In this document: positions 10,657 through 19,077 of the stretch, one piece after another
How the letters are laid out: every line of letters starts with the position of its first letter
Numbering within the stretch: the first letter of the stretch is position 1
Source: Pseudomonas sp. PDM14
GTDB lineage: Bacteria; Pseudomonadota; Gammaproteobacteria; Pseudomonadales; Pseudomonadaceae
Assembly (NCBI RefSeq): GCF_014851905.1
Contig: NZ_JACVAQ010000001.1
Location: forward strand, 1,488,001-1,552,000
Reading direction: 5' to 3'
DNA: 64,000 nt
Translations under genes and position numbers: made by a program
Notes under the pieces: model-generated
Seen by the model: the letters and a program-made list of their open reading frames with translations, nothing else
What the model was told of the DNA's origin: nothing
The model's database searches: none

Positions 10657-11691
10657 CTACTCCTTCGGCTCGTCGAACTGCAGCGCCCCCTGCTCGAAGA
10701 TGTTCAGCTTCTGGCGCAGGTCGCGCGGTTGCAGCGGCGCATCCGCTGCAGGTGCCTCGCCCGGCGCGGTCGCACCGTCCTCGGCGGGCGGCGCCTCACT
10801 TCCGGCGCCATCGCCACTCTGCCCACCCTCGATATCGCGCTGGGCCTTCTTGGTCAGGACGATGATGTCGATGCGGCGGTTGACCGGATTGAGCGGATCC
10901 TCGCGATCGAACAGTGCCGAGGAGGCATAGCCAACCACGCGCGCCACGCTGTCATCCGGGTAACCGCCGGCGACCAGCGCACGCCGCGCGGCGTTGGCCC
11001 GATTGGCCGAGAGTTCCCAGTTGCCAAAGTCACCGGTACCGGCGAACGGCTTGGCGTCGGTGTGGCCGCTGACGCTGATCTTGTTCGGCACGGTCATGAT
11101 GGTTTCCGCGAGGATCAGCAGGATGTCTTCGAAATACGGCTGTAGGCGCGCGCTGCCGAGGTCGAACATCGGCCGGTTCTCGGCATCCATGATCTGGATT
11201 CGCAGGCCGTCCTGGGTGATCTCGAAGAGGATCTGGTCCTTGAATTTCTGCAGCTGCGGGTTCTCGTCGACCTTGGTCTGCAGCTCCTGCAGCAACAGTT
11301 CCAGACGCTCCTTCTCGACCTGCTCGGCAAGCTTTTCCGCCTGCTCGGCGTCGGCGGCCTGCATGTCGTTCACCGAGTCGACCGATGACTCGGGGGCGTC
11401 CGGTGAATCCTTGATATCCGGGTTGAGCGTACGGTCCGGCGCCGGGGTCGGCGTACCGCCCAAGTCGATGACATAGGGGCTGGCACTTTCGGTGAAACCG
11501 ATGGGATCCTGGAAGTAACCGGCAATGGCTTTCTTCTGCTCCGGGGTGGCCGAGGACATCAGCCACATCACCAGGAAGAACGCCATCATCGCCGTGGCAA
11601 AGTCGGCGAAGGCGATCTTCCAGGCGCCACCGTGGTGGCCGCCAGCGATCTTCTTGACGCGCTTTACGATAATCGGCTGGTTGTTTTCCAT
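10657..11691 (-). CDS. motB: Flagellar motor stator protein MotB
   Basis: MotB is the peptidoglycan-anchored half of the proton-driven flagellar stator. The 344-residue protein has one membrane segment containing FADFATAMMAFFLVMWLM, in which Asp30 is the expected proton-binding residue. A plug and linker region rich in Glu follows (about 115-170), then an OmpA-like peptidoglycan-binding domain (FDLGSARLQPYF, SGHTDAKPF, NWELSANRANAARRAL, NRRIDI). The C-terminus is an Ala/Pro/Glu-rich tail. It follows motA by five bases. Confidence 0.96.
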   Translation of the reverse strand: MENNQPIIVKRVKKIAGGHHGGAWKIAFADFATAMMAFFLVMWLMSSATPEQKKAIAGYFQDPIGFTESASPYVIDLGGTPTPAPDRTLNPDIKDSPDAPESSVDSVNDMQAADAEQAEKLAEQVEKERLELLLQELQTKVDENPQLQKFKDQILFEITQDGLRIQIMDAENRPMFDLGSARLQPYFEDILLILAETIMTVPNKISVSGHTDAKPFAGTGDFGNWELSANRANAARRALVAGGYPDDSVARVVGYASSALFDREDPLNPVNRRIDIIVLTKKAQRDIEGGQSGDGAGSEAPPAEDGATAPGEAPAADAPLQPRDLRQKLNIFEQGALQFDEPKE

Positions 11692-11696
11692 GGGCC

Positions 11697-12548
11697 TTAG
11701 CTACCGCGCATGGCCTGTTCGAGTTCGCTGAAGCTCGGTCGGTGCGCGGGGAACAGCACTTTGCGCCCGAACTCCACGGCCAGAGTTGGCGGCATGCCCG
11801 AGGCGGAGGCCACCAGGGTCGCCTTGATCGCTTCGTAGAGGTTCAATTCTTCCTTGGCATCGTGCCCCAGCGCATCGGCCAGCGGACCGAAGAAGCCGTA
11901 GGACGCCAGAATGCCGAGGAACGTACCGACAAGAGCGGTACCCACTTTCTCGCCGATCTGCGCGTTGTCCGCGGACGCCAGGATCGACATGGTGATCACG
12001 ATACCCAGCACCGCCGCCACGATACCCATGGCCGGCATGCCGTCCGCGACCTTGGCCACAGCGTGGGAGGGGTGCTCCAGTTCTTCTTTGATGCCATTGA
12101 GTTCCATGTCGAACAGGCCCTCCAGCTCGTGCGGAGCCATGTTGCCGGACGACATGATGCGCAGGTAGTCGCAGATGAACGCCGTCATGGCCGGATCCTT
12201 GAGCACCGACGGGTACTTGCTGAAGATCGGACTGGCAGCGGGGTCCTCGACATCGGCCTCGATGGCCATCATGCCCTCGCGCCGGCTCTTGTTGAGGATC
12301 TCATAGAGCAGCTTCAGCACTTCCAGGTAGAAGCCGTGGGTGAAACGCGAGCTGAACATCTTCAGCGACTTCTTGAAGACAGTCATGAAGGTGCTGCCCG
12401 GGTTCGCCTGGAGGAACGCACCCAGTGCGGCACCGCCGATGATCATCACCTCGAAGGGGTGGATCAACGCCATGAACTTGCCGCCCGACAGAATGAAACC
12501 GCCGAGCACACTGCCGAATACGACCAAAATGCCGAGAATTTTTGCCAT
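11697..12548 (-). CDS. motA: Flagellar motor stator protein MotA
   Basis: MotA forms the ion channel with MotB and pushes on the rotor. The 283-residue protein has four membrane segments, two near the N-terminus (ILGILVVFGSVLGGFIL; HPFEVMIIGGAALGAFL) and two in the C-terminal third (MGIVAAVLGIVITMSIL; GTALVGTFLGILASYGFFGPL), around a cytoplasmic loop carrying the rotor-contact charges. Length and pattern match the long MotA type rather than PomA. A FliA-type promoter lies 58 bases upstream of the start. Confidence 0.96.
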   Translation of the reverse strand: MAKILGILVVFGSVLGGFILSGGKFMALIHPFEVMIIGGAALGAFLQANPGSTFMTVFKKSLKMFSSRFTHGFYLEVLKLLYEILNKSRREGMMAIEADVEDPAASPIFSKYPSVLKDPAMTAFICDYLRIMSSGNMAPHELEGLFDMELNGIKEELEHPSHAVAKVADGMPAMGIVAAVLGIVITMSILASADNAQIGEKVGTALVGTFLGILASYGFFGPLADALGHDAKEELNLYEAIKATLVASASGMPPTLAVEFGRKVLFPAHRPSFSELEQAMRGS

Positions 12549-12605
12549 GAAGAAATGAACTTAAGAAGGTGAGTCGGAGGGGCTCGTTGAAAACAACCCT
12601 TCTAT

Positions 12606-12632
12606 TTATCGGAACTATTGCGCCAGACTATA
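12606..12632 (-). promoter_or_regulatory. FliA (sigma-28) promoter of motAB
   Basis: On the minus strand TATAGTCT is followed by exactly 11 bases and then TCCGATAA. This matches the sigma-28 consensus TAAAGTTT-N11-GCCGATAA at 6 of 8 and 7 of 8 positions with the canonical spacing. It ends 58 bases upstream of the motA ATG. The match was found by eye in the 121-base interval between motA and the divergent HDOD gene. Confidence 0.8.
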
Positions 12633-12669
12633 GCCAGTAAAGGCGAAAAGCCAGTTTGGCTCAAGCAGC

Positions 12670-14187
12670 ATGAACTCTCCGAAGACCGCACCGCAGACAC
12701 TCGAGGCCTGGCTCAAGCAGCTGGATGGGGTCCGTTTGCCCGTTGCCGCCAGCCAGCAGGAACTGGTACGTCGCAACCTGGTCGACAGCCGCCGCTCGCT
12801 GCGCGACATCTCGGACGTGGTGCAGAACAGCCCGGCTATCGCCCTCACTCTGATGCGCGCAGCCAATCGCAGCAGCAGCGGCTTCAGCGAACCCGCCGAA
12901 AGCCTGGAGATGGCGCTCAACCGCCTCGGCCTGAAGCGCGCCGAAGCGATCGTCATGCAGATGCCTGCCCTCGCCGACGACGACATGCCGCCAGCCCTGG
13001 CCCAGCTGCAGCTGATCAGCCTGCACGCCGCCCAGCAGGCCAGCGGTCTGTTCGCCGCGCGCCTGGCGCGCCTGTGGCAGGAGATTCACTGGAGCAGCCT
13101 GCTGTTTCTCGCCCCGCTCTGGCCGCTGGTCTACGCCCGCCCGGAACTGCTCGGCATCTGGGAGCAACGCGTGCTGGCCAAGGGCGAGCCGGCCGCACGG
13201 GTCGAGCGCGAACTGCTCGGCGTATCGCTGATCCAGCTGGGCCTGGCCCTGGCCCAGCACTGGCGCCTGCCGGAGTGGATCGCGCAGGGCTATTGCCTGC
13301 TCGCCGAGGACCGCCGCCTGCTGGTCAAGGCCCTGCACATCGCCCATGACAATGAGCACCCGCTGCACCAGCAGCAGATGCTCGACGACGACCCGCACCT
13401 GCGCCGCTGGCTGACCCACCCGGGCAACAGCATCCTGCTGGCCAACGGCCTGGCCGTGTCCGCGCACCACAACTGGAGCTGCCCGCACACCCTGCGCTGG
13501 CAGCGCCTGACCGGTCTGTACCTGCAGGTGCCGCTGGGCGAAGTGCAGCAACTGATCCACCAGCAGGCCGCACAGAGCGCCCGCCAGCACGCCGCCCCCA
13601 GCCTCTGGCACCCGGCCATTGCCCTGTTGTGGCCATGGGATGCTTGCCGCCTGCGCCTGCCGCCCGCCACCGTGGAAGCCAAGGCCGAGCCGAATGAATG
13701 GAAGGAACAGTGCTCGCGCCTGCTGGCACCGACCACGCCGTTCGCCAACGTCATCCAGCTCACCGACTGCGCCCGCACGGCCCTGGTCGCCAGCGGCATG
13801 CCGCGCGTCCTGCTGCTACTCGCCGACCGCAATCACACCCGCCTCATCGCGCAGCAGGCCGCCGGCCTCCCGGATGGTGCCGCCCAGCTGCGCCTCGACC
13901 CGACCCACAGCCAGGTACTGCGCAAGCTCCTCGCCCAGCCTGGCCAGCTGCGCATGACCCCTGCCAACATCGCGCAATTCTCTCCCCTGCTGCCCGGCCA
14001 GTTGAAGACCCTGTTCCCCAGCGAGCACCTGCTGCTGCGCTCGCTGGCCAGCAACGAGCGCGTGGTCATGCTGCTGGTCGCCGACCAGAACGGTGCGCCG
14101 ATCAGCGATCAGCAGCTGCAGGTATTCGGTAAAACCGTGCAATGCATCGAGCGCGGCCTGGCCACCTTCGCCCGTCGTGGTGGATAG
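12670..14187 (+). CDS. HDOD-domain protein
   Basis: The 505-residue protein starts with an HDOD domain, the non-catalytic HD-related module found in signalling proteins. It shows LPVAASQQELVRRNL, the helix SRRSLRDISDVVQNSPAIAL, and LMRAANRSSSG followed by ALNRLGLKRAEAIVMQ, over about residues 20-230. The C-terminal half (about 350-500) has no motif I recognise, though its pattern could fit a GAF-like or response-sensor fold. It sits between motAB and rhdA, as PA4955 does in PAO1. A partner or signal cannot be named from sequence. The ATG at 12670 has only a weak ribosome site. Confidence 0.8.
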   Translation: MNSPKTAPQTLEAWLKQLDGVRLPVAASQQELVRRNLVDSRRSLRDISDVVQNSPAIALTLMRAANRSSSGFSEPAESLEMALNRLGLKRAEAIVMQMPALADDDMPPALAQLQLISLHAAQQASGLFAARLARLWQEIHWSSLLFLAPLWPLVYARPELLGIWEQRVLAKGEPAARVERELLGVSLIQLGLALAQHWRLPEWIAQGYCLLAEDRRLLVKALHIAHDNEHPLHQQQMLDDDPHLRRWLTHPGNSILLANGLAVSAHHNWSCPHTLRWQRLTGLYLQVPLGEVQQLIHQQAAQSARQHAAPSLWHPAIALLWPWDACRLRLPPATVEAKAEPNEWKEQCSRLLAPTTPFANVIQLTDCARTALVASGMPRVLLLLADRNHTRLIAQQAAGLPDGAAQLRLDPTHSQVLRKLLAQPGQLRMTPANIAQFSPLLPGQLKTLFPSEHLLLRSLASNERVVMLLVADQNGAPISDQQLQVFGKTVQCIERGLATFARRGG

Positions 14188-14196
14188 GCTTTCCGC

Positions 14197-14202
14197 TACA
14201 AT
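14197..14202 (+). promoter_or_regulatory. Putative -10 element of the rhodanese gene
   Basis: TACAAT lies 34 bases upstream of the rhodanese ATG, just after the HDOD gene stop. No good -35 hexamer is seen at 16-18 bases. A GGAGACC ribosome site follows before the ATG. Confidence 0.35.
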
Positions 14203-14235
14203 CCGCTCCCCCATTCCCGTCTTCGGAGACCCCGC

Positions 14236-15051
14236 ATGTCCGCCTTCTCCGCCCTGCCGCTGGTGATCGAGCCGCACGACCTGGCCGCCCGCCTGACGAC
14301 GCCCGAGCTGATCCTGGTCGACCTGAGTCCTGCCGCGCGTTATGCCGAGGGCCATATTCCCGGTGCACGCTGGATCGACAGCAAGCGCACCCAGTTCGGC
14401 CAGCCACCGGCTCCGGGCCTGGCGCCGGAACAGGCGCAACTGGAAAACCTGTTCGGCGAACTCGGCCATGGTCCCGACGCGGTGTACGTGGTCTATGACG
14501 ACGAAGGCGGCGGCTGGGCCGGGCGCTTCATCTGGCTGCTGGACGTGATCGGCCATCACCGCTATCACTTTCTCAATGGCGGCCTGCGGGCCTGGCTCGG
14601 CGACGGCCTGGCGCTGTCGCACGACGTACCGCCAGCGGCCAGTGCCCCCGTCAGCCTGACGCTGAGCGACGCACCCACCGCCACTCGCGAATACCTGCAG
14701 AGCCGCCTCGGCGCCGCGGACCTGGCCATCTGGGATGCTCGCGCACCGGCCGAATACAGCGGTGAGAAAGTGCTGTCGGCCAAGGGCGGGCACATCCCCG
14801 GCGCAGTGAACTTCGAATGGACCGCCGGCATGGACCCTCAACGCAGCCTGCGCATTCGCGCCGACATGGCCGACGTGCTCGCCCAGCTGGGCATCACGCC
14901 GGACAAGGAGGTCATCACCCATTGTCAGACGCACCGCCGCTCCGGCTTCACCTACCTCGCCGCCAAGGCGCTGGGTTATCCGCGGGTCAAGGCCTACGCC
15001 GGCTCATGGTCGGAATGGGGCAACCTTGCGGATACGCCGGTCGAGCACTGA
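14236..15051 (+). CDS. rhdA: Thiosulfate sulfurtransferase (rhodanese) RhdA-type
   Basis: Rhodanese moves sulfane sulfur from thiosulfate to cyanide or other acceptors through a persulfide on cysteine. The 271-residue protein has two rhodanese modules. The N-terminal one (VDLSPAARYAEGHIPGARWID) is inactive, and the C-terminal one carries the active loop HCQTHRRSG with catalytic Cys near residue 230. The six-residue loop CQTHRR resembles the Azotobacter RhdA loop, which differs from the mitochondrial CRKGVT type. Cyanide detoxification or Fe-S delivery are the usual proposals. It is preceded by a GGAGACC ribosome site. Confidence 0.9.
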   Translation: MSAFSALPLVIEPHDLAARLTTPELILVDLSPAARYAEGHIPGARWIDSKRTQFGQPPAPGLAPEQAQLENLFGELGHGPDAVYVVYDDEGGGWAGRFIWLLDVIGHHRYHFLNGGLRAWLGDGLALSHDVPPAASAPVSLTLSDAPTATREYLQSRLGAADLAIWDARAPAEYSGEKVLSAKGGHIPGAVNFEWTAGMDPQRSLRIRADMADVLAQLGITPDKEVITHCQTHRRSGFTYLAAKALGYPRVKAYAGSWSEWGNLADTPVEH

Positions 15052-15142
15052 GCGACTCTGTATCGGCGACGCCTGCAAAAATCGCCTCGGCAGGCGCCGC
15101 CTCAGCCCGTAAACTGCGCGCCACTCTGCTCTTTTCGCCTGA

Positions 15143-15162
15143 CTCCGCCGCTGCCGGCGGAG
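15143..15162 (+). other. Hairpin in the psd leader
   Basis: CTCCGCCG and CGGCGGAG form a perfect 8-base-pair stem around a 4-base loop, 34 bases upstream of the psd ATG. No T-run follows, so it is not a typical intrinsic terminator. It may be an mRNA structure near the psd ribosome site or chance in GC-rich DNA. Confidence 0.4.
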
Positions 15163-15196
15163 CCGAGAAACAGGTCCGAACCTGCAAGGAATTTTC

Positions 15197-16060
15197 ATGA
15201 AACAGCGTCTCTTCATCCTCAGCCAGTACCTGCTGCCACACCACCTGCTGTCGCGCCTGATCGGCTTTGCCGCCGAATGCCGCGCCAGCTGGCTCAAGGA
15301 CCGCCTGATCGGCTGGTTCGCCAAGCAGTACCAGGTCGACATGAGCGAAGCCCAGGTCGAAGACCTGACCGCCTACGAGCACTTCAACGCCTTCTTCACC
15401 CGCGCCCTCAAAGACGGTGCACGCCCGCTCGACGACGCCCCGGGCGCGATCCTCTGCCCGGCCGACGGCGCCGTCAGCCAGCTCGGCCCGATCGAACAGG
15501 GTCGTGTGTTCCAGGCCAAGGGTCACAGCTACAGCGTGCTCGAACTGCTCGGCGGCGATGCCGAGCGCGCTGCGCCATTCATGGGCGGCGACTTCGCCAC
15601 CATTTACCTCTCGCCTAAGGACTACCACCGCGTGCACATGCCGCTCGGTGGCACCCTGAAGGAAATGGTCTACGTTCCCGGCCGCCTGTTCTCGGTCAAC
15701 CAGACCACCGCGGAAAACGTCCCCGAACTGTTCGCCCGTAACGAGCGCGTGGTCTGCCTGTTCGATACCGAACGCGGGCCGATGGCCGTGGTATTGGTCG
15801 GCGCAATGATCGTCGCCAGCATCGAAACCGTCTGGGCCGGCCTGATCACCCCGCCGAAGCGCGAGCTGAAGACCACCCGCTACGATGAAGCTGCACGCGC
15901 CGCCATCGAGCTGGACAAAGGTGGCGAACTGGGTCGCTTCAAACTGGGCTCGACCGCCATCGTGCTGTTCGGCCCTCAGCAGGTGCAATGGGCCGAAGGC
16001 CTGGTTGCCGGCAGCCCGGTACGCATGGGCCAGGCCCTGGCCCAGCCGCGCAACGCCTGA
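15197..16060 (+). CDS. psd: Phosphatidylserine decarboxylase proenzyme
   Basis: Psd makes phosphatidylethanolamine from phosphatidylserine at the inner membrane. The 287-residue proenzyme contains [10 protein letters not shown], the segment [22 protein letters not shown] with the catalytic His, and the self-cleavage motif [11 protein letters not shown] near the C-terminus. Cleavage between Gly and Ser there gives the pyruvoyl group of the alpha chain. Length is standard for the prokaryotic short type. AAGGAATTTTC precedes the ATG. The next gene starts three bases after the stop. Confidence 0.97.
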   Translation: MKQRLFILSQYLLPHHLLSRLIGFAAECRASWLKDRLIGWFAKQYQVDMSEAQVEDLTAYEHFNAFFTRALKDGARPLDDAPGAILCPADGAVSQLGPIEQGRVFQAKGHSYSVLELLGGDAERAAPFMGGDFATIYLSPKDYHRVHMPLGGTLKEMVYVPGRLFSVNQTTAENVPELFARNERVVCLFDTERGPMAVVLVGAMIVASIETVWAGLITPPKRELKTTRYDEAARAAIELDKGGELGRFKLGSTAIVLFGPQQVQWAEGLVAGSPVRMGQALAQPRNA

Positions 16061-16063
16061 GGC

Positions 16064-17050
16064 ATGCCCGCACCGCACACACCACCGGCGTCGCCCTGGG
16101 CGCGCCTGCGCAGCCTGCTCGGCTGGGGCAAGGATGCCACCAGCCACCTGGAAAAATACCTGGCCACCCTGGGCGCACTGATCGGCATCGGTCTGATCTA
16201 CGCCGTCACCCACTGGCTGCTGCCGAGCGAGGCCGCGCTGTGGGTCGTCGCCTCGATGGGCGCCAGCGCTGTGCTGCTGTTCGTCGTACCGCACGGCGCC
16301 CTATCGCAACCCTGGGCAGTGATCGGCGGCCACGGTCTCTCCGCGGCAGTCGGCGTGGCGTGCCAGATGCTCCTGCCCGACTCGCCGTTCACCCCGGCAC
16401 TGGCCGTGGCGTTGGCGATCTTGGTGATGCAGTACGCCCGCTGCATCCATCCGCCGGGCGGTGCCACTGCCCTCAGCGCCGTGATTGGCGGCCAGGCCGT
16501 TCACGACCTCGGCTTCGCCTTCGTGCTCAGCCCGGTGCTGCTCAACGCGGCAGTGATGCTGCTGGTTGCCGTGCTGTTCAACTGCCTGTTCCCCTGGCGC
16601 CGTTATCCCGCAGCGCTGGCCCGGCAACCCGCACCGATCAGTAATCCGGGCGGGTTGAGCCCGGAAGATTTCTACCATGCGCTGCGCCAGGTGGACTCCT
16701 ACATCGACATCCGTTTCGATGACCTGCTGGAAATCGTCCAGCTGGCGCAGCAGCACGCCCAGGCCCAGCGCCTGGAGGCGGCCGACATCGTTCTTGGCGC
16801 CTGCTACAGCAATGGCCAGCCGGGCAATGCCTGGGCCGTACGCCAGGTGATCGACGCCGGCAAACCGGGGCGCGGCATGCGCGACCAGGTGATCTACAAG
16901 GTGCTGGCCGGCGCAGGCCAGGGCAATACCGGCGTGTGCCGCCGTCAGGACATGGCCGCCTGGGCATCCAGCGCGGTGCTGCGGGTTGACGACGGCTGGG
17001 TGCGCGTCAGCCCCGGCGAGTCGGTGGCCGGCTTGCCCACGAATACCTGA
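16064..17050 (+). CDS. HPP-family integral membrane protein
   Basis: The 328-residue protein has about five membrane helices in its first 185 residues (for example YLATLGALIGIGLIYAVTHW, ALWVVASMGASAVLLFVVP, NAAVMLLVAVLFNCLF) and the diagnostic segment ARCIHPPGGATALSAVIGG of the HPP family. The remaining 140 residues look soluble and carry no CBS motif I recognise. Some HPP proteins have been linked to nitrite transport; no function can be assigned here. It starts three bases after psd, so co-translation is likely. Confidence 0.8.
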   Translation: MPAPHTPPASPWARLRSLLGWGKDATSHLEKYLATLGALIGIGLIYAVTHWLLPSEAALWVVASMGASAVLLFVVPHGALSQPWAVIGGHGLSAAVGVACQMLLPDSPFTPALAVALAILVMQYARCIHPPGGATALSAVIGGQAVHDLGFAFVLSPVLLNAAVMLLVAVLFNCLFPWRRYPAALARQPAPISNPGGLSPEDFYHALRQVDSYIDIRFDDLLEIVQLAQQHAQAQRLEAADIVLGACYSNGQPGNAWAVRQVIDAGKPGRGMRDQVIYKVLAGAGQGNTGVCRRQDMAAWASSAVLRVDDGWVRVSPGESVAGLPTNT

Positions 17051-17207
17051 GGGAACGGCGACATCCGTGTCACGGTCTCAATCAATAGTCTGGCCCTGTG
17101 CCAGAACCCTGGCTGCAGCTCTGGCGCGATACTGCTAGAGTTCGGAAAACCGTCAGCCGACGAGCCTTTCTGGAATAAGCGCCAGAGCCAACGGACAACG
17201 ATTTGGT

Positions 17208-19013
17208 ATGGATAAACAAAGCCCTCACCTGCATTTGCGCGTTCCCGTTCCCGACAAGCAGGGGCTGTCTTTTTGCGATGCGAGTCCGCGCGACCTGAAA
17301 CGCTGGATTGCCGGTTTGCCCAAGGCCAATATCGGTGAAACTGCACGCCAGCTCTACCAGAGCCTGGTCGAACTCAACCAGCTGAAAACCCCGACGGAAA
17401 ACCGTCTGCAACTGCTCGAACTGCTGCGCCCCGAGGTGTACTTCGTCTGTCGCCACCTGGAGCGGCACTTCCTCAATCAGTCGATCGTTCTCGATGAACG
17501 CCCGCGCAAGGTCGCCAACCTCTGCCAGGCCCTGCAGAACCACCTGGCCATCGGCTACAAGTTGATCGTCGCCCGCGAAGTGCCTCGCTTCGGCAAGGAC
17601 CGCGCCCAGGTGCTGACCATCGCCCTGCAGCGCGCCAGCCATGCGCTTTACGGCCCGCTGATACGCGCCAGCCAGCTCTATTGCCCGGTGCCGGAAGGCC
17701 TGTGGCTGGAGCTGCACCAGCTCAACCGCATTGCTCGCCAGTTCAGCCTGCAACGCACTCAAGTGGTCGACAGCCAGTCCAGCTGCAAGAGCCTGAGCCA
17801 GGAGCAGACCTACCTCGCCGCGCTGCTACTCGGTTGCGCCCGCTGCAACCAGATGCGCCAGAGCGGCATCGCCCGGCTCGCCGAGGCCCTGGAAGGCTGG
17901 AGCGCGATGGCCAGCCTGCAACCTGCCGACCAGCCGCAGAGCCTGTTCGTGGTCGCCCCCCAGCAGGACGGTCCGCCTCGCTACAAGTCGCTGTACAAGG
18001 ACAGCGACCTGCACAACCTGATAGGCCTCGATCCGCATGTGCTGGTCGACGCGATCAAGGAGCACCTGCTGCTGCCAGCGGAGTCGCGCGATCCTCAGCG
18101 CCTCACGGTCCCCGACGGCATGAGCCTGGATCTGCTGCAGCACCTGAGCTCGGCCTGGGGCGACATCTCCGAGCGCACCTTCCAGCGCAGCGTCGGCCGC
18201 GGCAGCCTGACCCTGTGCATCGGCATGAGCGCCGTGCACTTCTTCCTCGCCGGGCAGAAGAACTTCAACGACGTGCTCAAACGCCCGGAAGAAACCAAGG
18301 CCGCCGTGTTCAAACCGATCAACAAGGATGAGCCGGACATCTGGTCCGGCGCCTTCGATGCCCAGGCCGTGAACAACTGGGAAAACGGCCTGCCGTTCGA
18401 GGAAATCCAGTTCCGCCGGCCCAATGCCAACGCCGAGGAAGACCTCGCCAACAAGGCCGAGACCTACCCGCTGTACGAGCTGCCGATCATCAACCACAGC
18501 CCCGGCGGTTATTGCTTGAGCTGGCAGAAAGACGTGCCGACGCAAATGCAGGCCGGCGAACTGCTGGGTATCCAGGACGCCCCGAACCAGGCCTGGAGTG
18601 TGGCGGTGGTGCGCTGGATTCGCCAGGTCCGCGGCGGCGGCACGCAGATGGGCATCGAGCTGATCGCCCCGCAGGCGCAGCCCTGTGGCCTGCAACTGGT
18701 GCGCAAGAGCGAGCAGAACAGCCACTACCTGCGCGCTTTGCTGCTGCCGGCAATCAGCGCGATCTCCCGCCCGGCCACCCTGCTCACTCCGCGCCTGCCG
18801 TTCCAGGAAAGCAACAAGGTCAGCATCAACCTCAATGGCCAGGAACTGCGTGCGATCCTCAGCCGCCGGCAGACCAGCACCGGCAGTTTCAGCCAGTTTG
18901 AGTACCGCAAACTGGACGATGAAACCCCGACGTCCGGGACCTCCGTCACAGCCCCGAGCAGCCCTGCCAAGGGCGGCGAGGAAGACTTTGACTCACTCTG
19001 GAAGTCGCTGTAG
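17208..19013 (+). CDS. Large conserved protein with a C-terminal PilZ-like segment, upstream of fimX
   Basis: The 601-residue soluble protein has no signal peptide or membrane segment. Its first 400 residues are mostly helical and show no family motif I know. Around residue 429 the sequence INHSPGGYCLSW fits the PilZ (D/N)-x-S-x-x-G motif, followed by a beta-rich stretch (WSVAVVRWIRQV, GTQMGIELIAP) arranged as in PilZ barrels. An Arg pair about 30 residues earlier could be the other half of a c-di-GMP site, but the spacing is not canonical. It lies 64 bases upstream of fimX. C-di-GMP sensing for twitching motility is an inference. Confidence 0.6.
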   Translation: MDKQSPHLHLRVPVPDKQGLSFCDASPRDLKRWIAGLPKANIGETARQLYQSLVELNQLKTPTENRLQLLELLRPEVYFVCRHLERHFLNQSIVLDERPRKVANLCQALQNHLAIGYKLIVAREVPRFGKDRAQVLTIALQRASHALYGPLIRASQLYCPVPEGLWLELHQLNRIARQFSLQRTQVVDSQSSCKSLSQEQTYLAALLLGCARCNQMRQSGIARLAEALEGWSAMASLQPADQPQSLFVVAPQQDGPPRYKSLYKDSDLHNLIGLDPHVLVDAIKEHLLLPAESRDPQRLTVPDGMSLDLLQHLSSAWGDISERTFQRSVGRGSLTLCIGMSAVHFFLAGQKNFNDVLKRPEETKAAVFKPINKDEPDIWSGAFDAQAVNNWENGLPFEEIQFRRPNANAEEDLANKAETYPLYELPIINHSPGGYCLSWQKDVPTQMQAGELLGIQDAPNQAWSVAVVRWIRQVRGGGTQMGIELIAPQAQPCGLQLVRKSEQNSHYLRALLLPAISAISRPATLLTPRLPFQESNKVSINLNGQELRAILSRRQTSTGSFSQFEYRKLDDETPTSGTSVTAPSSPAKGGEEDFDSLWKSL

Positions 19014-19077
19014 ATTGCCAAGACCCTACCTTTTGTCGCCTTTTTGCGCCCGTTCTTCGGCGCCGCACAGATAAGCC

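Noticed and set aside
17121..17137. Possible RpoN promoter (TGGCGCG followed by TGCT) before the PilZ-like gene
   Set aside because: The GG to GC distance is 11 instead of 12 bases, which sigma-54 tolerates poorly.
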